Assembly (NCBI RefSeq): GCF_000003815.2
Contig: NC_049980.1
Coordinates: forward strand, 13,144,020-13,208,019
DNA length: 64,000 nucleotides
Source: Branchiostoma floridae
Lineage: Eukaryota > Chordata > Leptocardii > Amphioxiformes > Branchiostomatidae
Direction of reading: 5' to 3'
Within the stretch, counting starts at the first letter, position 1; every line of letters begins with the position of its first letter. Positions 48,390 to 64,000 of this stretch are shown here, piece by piece. Below the pieces are notes generated by a model. The model saw nothing but the letters and a program-made list of their open reading frames with translations. It had not been told where the DNA came from and ran no database searches. The position numbers and the translations under genes were made by a program.

Positions 48390-51300
48390 ACACATATCTG
48401 ACAGGCGGACCATACTTGCCACCGTGTCTGTGAGAACTAAGAAATGAAGTTTGTAGTGAGCTCCATGGTATGTGCGCCTGGCCTCCAGCGCGGATTGACT
48501 CCGTGTCGTTCTCCCTTGTTTCTCCAGAATCCCAGGCTAATTGAGAATTGAGACACGCTGGAGAGGTGACAGCATTATAGATCCTTCACACTGGCACGGG
48601 CTAGGATTACTTAGCAATAAAACCTTTGGCCTTGAATGGCTCAGCATATCCTCAAACTTGACTTTTATTACATGCTGGTACACACTGAAAGAAAAGTTGA
48701 GTACTAATGTCCTGTAAGTTTAATGCGTTACAAAGTTTTGCCCGAAGCTCGACAGTTCAGGCCAGACTTGTGGTGTAATGTTTCTCCCGAAGTAATCTAG
48801 ACAAGCATTATGGGATCGTTAGGCCAATGGCCGCCTGTGGCGCGGAAGGATCTTTACAAGGCGCCGTAGGTGCTACGGTTCAACTTTTACTGCGTATCTT
48901 TTACTCATGTTGGGCCTTTAGGCACGGCCATAGCTCAATTTTCTGGCTTGTTGCCATGATAAAGTTGTCTTGTACGTTCACATTAATTTTATCATGTACT
49001 TTCATAGCCCCTCTCTCAGTGTGTGTGATATATGGGACCAAGAAACGCCATGCAGGTTAAGCCCCTGCTAAATGAAAAATATAGATTGAAGAAAGTAGTG
49101 CCATGGGCAGTCCAAAATCAAGTGGGTGTGATAAGGGTTTTGTAAGATTCATATCTCCACATCTTTGTTTTGGCACCGCTGGGCAGAAAGTAAGTTGTAC
49201 AAGATACAAGTCAAAAGTCTCAATGGGGGTGACCACAGACCTATAGGGTGTTTTATTTTCTTAAATTTCTTCTCTTAAACAACCTTATCCAGGAGATACA
49301 ACTAAGACACAATAGCATTTCATGCAAAGACTCTGAGACGCACATTGTGGAAAAAATGATTGTCGTACTTTTGAAGCGTATAGAATGCGACGCTATTTAT
49401 TGCAGACAAAGAAGACGTATGCAACAGAGACAATTTTTCCATCTCCAACTTCACATGGTAGATGAAACTTACTAGTACATGTACTTAAAAGTCATATTTG
49501 CCAGCCGACCAAACATTTAAATACAATCATAGCCAGGAAAGGCATATTCTGATAACAAAACTGGAATTAAAGTAGGAAGAATTCCAGGCCTCGGTTGAGA
49601 AGCTGTCGGGAGAAAAGTTGTCGGAATGACCTGTATACGTGACAGTTGCTTTAACGAGAAAGTCATGGCTTTTTTTTCATCCACCTTGCGAACTGTTACG
49701 TGAAACTAGCTGATGGGAACATTAACTCTCCACGTGACAGTAAGAATTTCTGTCGAAAGTACAACTTCAGCAGTATAGAGGTATTTGCTTTACTGATACA
49801 ATGAGGGATCGTAAGAAGGTTTTTTTACTACTGTGCACAAATGTGTTTGTTTGTTTGTTTGTTTATTCTTTATTTAACCAGGGTAAAAGCACATCGCTTG
49901 ACGGCGTTTTTCAAAGCCCCCTGGGGGAGATCACCGAAACATAATTCATACATAAAGTTCAACAAATCCAAATTAACTTCAATAACATAATCATACAAAG
50001 TTCTATGAAACCGAAATTACTTAAGTAACATAAACATAAAGATTGTGCAAAACTAGATTTAACTAAGATAACATAAAATCATACTGCCAAACGAGTGAAT
50101 CAAAAGTTTAACCTTAACGTGACATAACACAGAAAACATAACAGAGAGAGGTCAAAGTTAAAATCAGGATTGAATTTGCATATCAATGTTAAGTGCATAA
50201 AGGCAAGTGCATAGGAGAAAGTTTATATACTAGAGTCCGTAGTGTGAAGGGTTGTTAAGGACATATTATCCATTTGTACCTTATTCTCATTATTTCATTT
50301 CCGTGTATCTACAGTTATGGAAAACTCTGTATTTTTGCTGCGTCAATAAAGTTCTCAGTATAGCTGTTGATAAAGTAAAAAAAACAGCCCTCCTGTTCTT
50401 GGCTTGTTTCTGAAAATTACACATACTTTTCTGCCTTCTAACTCCAGTTCTCATGTTGTTACATCAACTTACAACATGGCCCAAATACCCACATTCTCTA
50501 CATGTAATGTGCACGTCTTAAAAGAGCGTATATATGGTATAGGGTCTTGTAGTTATATCACAGGAGATTTGTGGACGTTACTGTGTTCTTCCGAAGGCGT
50601 CTACCTTCTTCATATTGCTACAGTGAAAGCGGGGGTACTATTTGCGGTTTGTTTGTTTGTATTGTTGTTTATTCTCCCGTGTCGAAAGTTGTCGGAAATG
50701 GTGTAACTGGAGACTTGTAGGATGGGAACACTTGTTTATGTTTGTAAATGGCCATTGCAATTGATATCTTTAGTCTCAGAACCCTATTTTGAATATAACC
50801 ACACTTATCCTTAGATGTTGAGTTTACCAGGAGCTTACCGATATTTTACACCTTTTTTATGCCATCTCTCTATAATGATATATCTAACAGAATTGAATTT
50901 TTGTGTAATTGGAGACGTACAGCAGTACTGTTTCAGTTTGTTCCAAACGTTAAGCACAAAACGTGCTTACACCTGTCGTGCCTACCAGTGAAGCAGTTTA
51001 AAACTTCTTTCCGAGCACATTTTCCCCTAATGCGAGTTCCGCCATTTGAACCTCGTGAACGAACCTGTCAGGTGATAACGAAAGGACATCATCGCCTATT
51101 GTGCCTTTCCTTCTTTCTGTCCATTGGAAGGTAATTGACTTAAGTGGTATTATATCATTTTATTTCGTGGTATCAGCCACTTCAATATGGCGTTTCCACG
51201 ACTAAATGATGACGAGAGAACATCATTGCACATGCACTCCGCATTTTCCTCTCGTTTCGTCCTCTGGAAAGTAATCAAGTGGCATTATATCGTTTTATTT

Positions 51301-52206
51301 GGCCCGAACGTCTTAGTTTTGATGTGTTGTCTGCCACCTGAATATAGTTCCCCACTAGATGATGACTATTCCATAAGCGCGGTGACAGGAGAATATTAGC
51401 ATCGATCGGGGTCCACACAGGTTGTATGTCCGCGGGGAGGGCTGCGAATTGACGCTAGTGAAGACATTGATGGATCGGGCAATCTCCCGCCCCCTCCCGC
51501 AGCTCTAACGAGAGGGGACAGCCTCATCTGCGCGTAAATCACGGCGTCCGGCAGCGGACAGCTCATAACGCGCTATATGAGCAGCTGCCAATATCGCAGA
51601 TGGACGTTATTTATGGGAGGGAAACCACGCCGCTGGGGAGAGTCTATAAAGCAGAAGGAAAGTTGATTAAAAGTTGTTGGGGGGACGAAGGTCGGTCACA
51701 AATCTCCGCAAAAATCACCGCCGCGACCGCGCGAAAATACAGATGACGGAGAGGCCAACCGCAATAATGGGCTTCCATTGATTTCCCGCGTCGGGCCGAT
51801 GTAAATTGAAAGTAGACATGAATATTTTACAACTTTCACCGCAGTTATGATCCAAATGACTCATGAACTATGAAGACAAAATTCATGGGGAATTCGGGTT
51901 GTCATTTACCGACCGCAATCAATTCATCAATGTCGCAGCCCATCCTCGTTCAAATTCAATTTCACTGGGAACTCGACCGTAAAGCGACACACATGGACGA
52001 ACTTTGTTCTCCACATTTGTATCATGATTCCAGAGTAAGGGAAGATGTTATCTCTGTATATCTTCATGAAACCAGGCTAGAAAACGTCTTTGTGTTTAGC
52101 AAACGTCAACGTTGCGAAACCAAACTTGTTTTCTCTATCTCTGGTTAGAACACTTTTATTGTGTGAAATATGAAAAAATATGATAAACTATGGTATGTTT
52201 TTTGCG
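48390..52206. other. Intergenic stretch, no gene recognised
   Basis: No ORF with a domain. 49846-49940 holds (GTTT)n followed by ATTCTTTATTTAACCAGGGT, a wording often seen at retroelement 3' ends; it might be a - strand element tail. The GC-richer island at 51410-51870 is listed separately. Confidence 0.5.
51410..51870. promoter_or_regulatory. GC-richer non-coding island, candidate enhancer
   Basis: A unique-looking block with no coding frame across it. It contains CAGCTG (E-box, near 51584), TTATTTATGGG (Hox/Cdx-like, near 51609), TCTATAAAG, repeated GCGACCGCGCGAAA-type words and TGACTCA (AP-1, 51857-51863). Composition and motif density fit a conserved enhancer or a small unannotated promoter. 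There is no transcript evidence. Confidence 0.28.
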
Positions 52207-52306
52207 NNNNNNNNNNNNNNNNNNNNNNNNNNNNNNNNNNNNNNNNNNNNNNNNNNNNNNNNNNNNNNNNNNNNNNNNNNNNNNNNNNNNNNNNNNNNNN
52301 NNNNNN
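52207..52306. other. Assembly gap (100 N)
   Basis: Exactly 100 N, shortly before a long (GT)n array. The array is a likely cause of the assembly break. Confidence 0.99.
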
Positions 52307-52387
52307 GGTTGGCCCTAGGATAAGTCTCGCTAATAGACAAATTGTATTAGACCTCCCAATTTGGTCGTTTGATTATAAGCAGATTTG

Positions 52388-52427
52388 TGGTGTGTGTGTG
52401 TGTATTAGTGTGTTTGTTTGTTTGTTT

Positions 52428-52498
<71 letters not shown>
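52388..52498. repeat. (GT)n microsatellite with GTTT interruption
   Basis: About 50 GT units, with a (GTTT)n segment near 52412-52428. The poly-Cys-Val frames across it are artefacts. Confidence 0.97.
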
Positions 52499-52499
<1 letters not shown>

Positions 52500-53399
52500 A
52501 TCTCAAAATATATACTATCTTCTGCGCAAACCTGCTTTTGAGTTGGTAAATGTATAGTGTATTCTGACAGAAAGTTCTTACGTAACGTTATAGTTGGAAA
52601 TAAAGGGTTAACTTGTCACATTGGAACAGGATCGATTAAACTTTTTTTCATTTCATGATCACACACAATAGGCACAAAATAGACCATACAATGTGGAAGG
52701 TCACAAGGCAAGAGCAATCATTAAATGCCGGGGAACCTGTTCATTCAAGGTGTCAAATAACTAGTAAACAAAACGACGTACGCTTTAATTTCACAAAACT
52801 ACCACAAAAACCTAATCGTAATCTATGCATCGAAACTAACAGCTTTGTTAAAATGAATTCTTAGAGAGAAAAGTGGCTGTTCATAAGAGGTGATTGAACA
52901 TTGACTCTGATGCGAAGAGAAGAACACTAGACTTAATCCTATATTTGAATTGACTATACAAAAGTTTAAAAAATATAACATTATTGTCCGAAATCATTAA
53001 ACCATGCCTACTACGCCCAACGGGGCTAATAGCCGTCAATTGTGTATTTGTAAGAACGTTAAATAGTGTTGGTATTTTACAAGCTATAACGTACATGTAT
53101 GTCCAACGGTGCCATGTTCTTTTAGAAAGTGTGATATATATATGCTATATATCCATACACTGCACACAAACTGCACAGAAACAATGAAAAGATAGTATGT
53201 TTGTTTTATTGTTACTTTGCGAAAGGGACAAGCCAACTGACTCAAGCAAATATAGCACACACTTTCAGCAATGGTAAGATATTAAAATGTTGTGACATGC
53301 TGCCACCTAGCGACTTATACACGAACTATGCTGCAGTGCATTGCATTTTGAACACGTTTTTGAACGTGAGGCCCCTGATTGTACTCTTAAAATGATTAT

Positions 53400-54022
53400 G
53401 TTGTCCAAGGGTATCTAGAATGTCCGCTATCTCAGGGTTGGATACCACACATTTCAACAGACATTTACATTTTCCTTAGACTTTATGATATATTGTAATT
53501 CAGTATACAAAAGTTGCCTCAAGATATAACATCATTGTCGAAGGGTATCTAGAATGTCCGCTATATCAGGGTTGGATACCACAGATTACAACGTGCAACA
53601 GACATTTATATTTTCTTTAGACGTTATGATACACTTGAATTAAGTATACAAAAGGTGCCTCAAAATACAAGATTATTATCCAAGGGTATCTAGAATGTCC
53701 GCTTTTTCAGGGTTGGATAACACAAATTAAAACAGACCTTAATATTTTCTTGAGACTTTATGATAGATTTCAATTAAGTATACAAAAGGTGCCTCAAAAT
53801 ACAACATCATTGCCCAAGGGTATCTAGAATGTCCGCTATTTTAGGGATGGATAACACAAATTACAACAGAAATTTATATTTCCTCTAGACTTTATGATAA
53901 ATTTGAATTACGTAAACAAAAGGTGCCTCAAAATATAACATTATTGTCCAAGGGTATCCGGAATGTCCGTTATTTCAGGGTTGAATACCACAAATTGCAA
54001 CAGACATTTATATTTTCAGCAG
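53400..54022. repeat. 134-base tandem repeat, five copies
   Basis: Units begin at GGGTATCTAGAATGTCCGCT at 53409, 53543, 53684, 53818 and 53952 (spacings 134, 141, 134 and 134). Each unit continues GGGTTGGATACCACA, CAACAGACATTTATATTTTC, ACTTTATGATA and AAGTATACAAAAGGTGCCTC. Units differ at scattered bases. A diverged start of the same unit (GACTATACAAAAGTTTAAAA then AATATAACATTATTGTCCG) lies at about 52950-52990, so the array may have been split by the unrelated 52990-53400 segment. Confidence 0.93.
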
Positions 54023-55106
54023 AATTAGTATACATGTAAAGGTTTGCTGCCTATACTTGGGTAAGAAAGCATCAATTTAAAAATAAAACATCCAAGGACA
54101 AAATGCGATGACATTTTTGCGATCAAAGTGTTGATACATTCTATCACAGTGACGATTTCTATACTTTTGTAAGCTTATTTGAGGACAAATAATCCTTATT
54201 CAACATTACACCTGAACAGGTTAATCAATTCTGTACTATTAGAACAACTATCCTGAATAATCCAGCTTATACCCTTGGGACGTAGAAGATCTTACAAAAA
54301 TCAGCTTTTTGTATGGTTAGTGAGCCAATGTCTTACCTTGAATGCCGAGAAGATTTTTTACTAATAAATATTTCATACATCTCAAGGATATCATATTGCA
54401 CATAGACTTCACGGACACGACTTCGCAAGCTAAACAGAGAAAACATGTTCAAGTACTAAAACCATGAAGCTTGCAAGCCTTTGCCTGTCTTTTTTTTTTC
54501 AATGACTCATGAGTATGTAACACCAGAAGTAGCAATCGACGTCTCTTGACAGACCATTAGTAAATCTGTTCATTGTTTCATTCTTAATCATTGCCAAGCT
54601 CTAAAAGGATGGACAACAATGCCTCAGTACAACTTACGTATTCGCTAAAATATTAATTCTTTCAAACAACACATAATCATCATCTCTTCAAATCAAATCA
54701 GCTCTTTAACATGACATGGATTCATTACCTGGTGTGTTTCTATTTATTCTAACTTTCAATAGATTTGTATGTCACATCGATTTCATTTGAGTTGAAGACA
54801 AATTTTGACTACCAAATGTATTTTTTTTTGGAATGTAAATGTCCTAACCAGGAATTTGTGTCTTGGGTGTAAATGATGTATTGAAATGACTGTTTGTCTT
54901 TATTATATTTGCTACTTATGCATTCGATGTACTAACATTGTTCTGATAAGAAAGTATCATCAAGGCGTACAGATGCCTCCAGTTAACTCTGTCGTGTACA
55001 AATGTAAGTGCATGTGAGAGGCCAACCTGCCAATCTCATGTTTTGTACACACGCACGACAGACCAATGAAGCAAAGAAGATTTGGATGTGGTGTAAGAGG
55101 CAATGT
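54023..55106 (-). other. 3' flank and presumed 3' UTR of the tyrosine kinase
   Basis: AT-rich with no gene. On the - strand the first AATAAA after the stop codon is at 54904-54899, giving a 3' UTR of about 200 bases. The rest is unremarkable single-copy-looking DNA. Confidence 0.45.
54899..54904 (-). terminator. Candidate polyadenylation signal of the kinase
   Basis: AATAAA on the - strand (TTTATT on +), about 200 bases after the stop codon ending at 55107. It is the nearest canonical signal. Confidence 0.45.
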
Positions 55107-63869
<8,763 letters not shown>

Positions 63870-64000
63870 TCAGGGTTTGTGGAAGTGACAGGAAGTAGAA
63901 TTCTAAGCTGGTAGAACTGGTCGCTAATCAGACATGACGAACAGTCCAGACCATGGGGTCAGTGGAGGCTACTAATTCACAGGTGTATTCATCATTATAT

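Noticed and set aside
52170-52557. Poly Cys-Val frames
   Set aside because: They run through an N gap and a (GT)n array.
53400-54022. CRISPR-like array
   Set aside because: The whole 134-base unit repeats without unique spacers, and the context is a eukaryotic genome.

Overview
The window looks like nuclear DNA of an invertebrate deuterostome, most probably an amphioxus (Branchiostoma). It holds widely spaced small exons with GT-AG introns of 0.3 to 6.3 kb, abundant short inverted-repeat elements and microsatellites, and two 100-N assembly gaps. The species call is an inference from the gene structures and repeat style; no sequence search was possible.

Two protein-coding genes can be supported, and they converge. 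On the + strand, positions 8750 to 34840 carry an AP-2 (TFAP2) transcription factor. Six coding exons (8750-9166, 13918-13981, 20225-20438, 26687-26805, 33116-33254, 34534-34840) join with perfectly matching phases into 1260 bases, or 419 residues plus stop. The gene includes a 64-base third exon that no simple ORF scan shows. The first coding exon is not certain: two phase-compatible candidates lie just upstream (8118-8261 and 8465-8554), or it may lie outside the window. On the - strand, positions 63848 down to 55107 carry the complete catalytic domain and C-terminus of a Src-family non-receptor tyrosine kinase of the FRK/Src42A type. It has five exons joining in phase into 861 bases, or 286 residues plus stop. 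The SH3/SH2 part must lie beyond position 64000.

Layout: 1-8117 is gene-free upstream or first-intron DNA with a few GC-richer islands and one gap. 8118-34840 is the AP-2 gene; introns 4 to 6 are loaded with a roughly 150-300 bp inverted-repeat element family. 34841-55106 is about 20 kb between the two 3' ends, without a recognisable gene. It holds microsatellites, a nest of inverted-repeat elements (47.2-48.4 kb), a pair of GC-palindrome-ended elements (46.4-46.9 kb), a 134-bp tandem repeat (53.4-54.0 kb) and two GC-richer islands (45.1-45.6 and 51.4-51.9 kb) that could be enhancers. 55107-63848 is the kinase. Its 5.9-kb second visible intron contains an octamer-hairpin repeat, a 957-bp TTAA-flanked (piggyBac-like) non-autonomous element loaded with TGACGTCA palindromes, and about 1.8 kb of degenerate 40-45 bp minisatellite.

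The two genes have no evident shared function. No prokaryote-like system, CRISPR array, rRNA or convincing tRNA gene was seen. The most interesting content is the transcription-factor-site-bearing repeats next to developmental and signalling genes, and the possible alternative first exons of AP-2.
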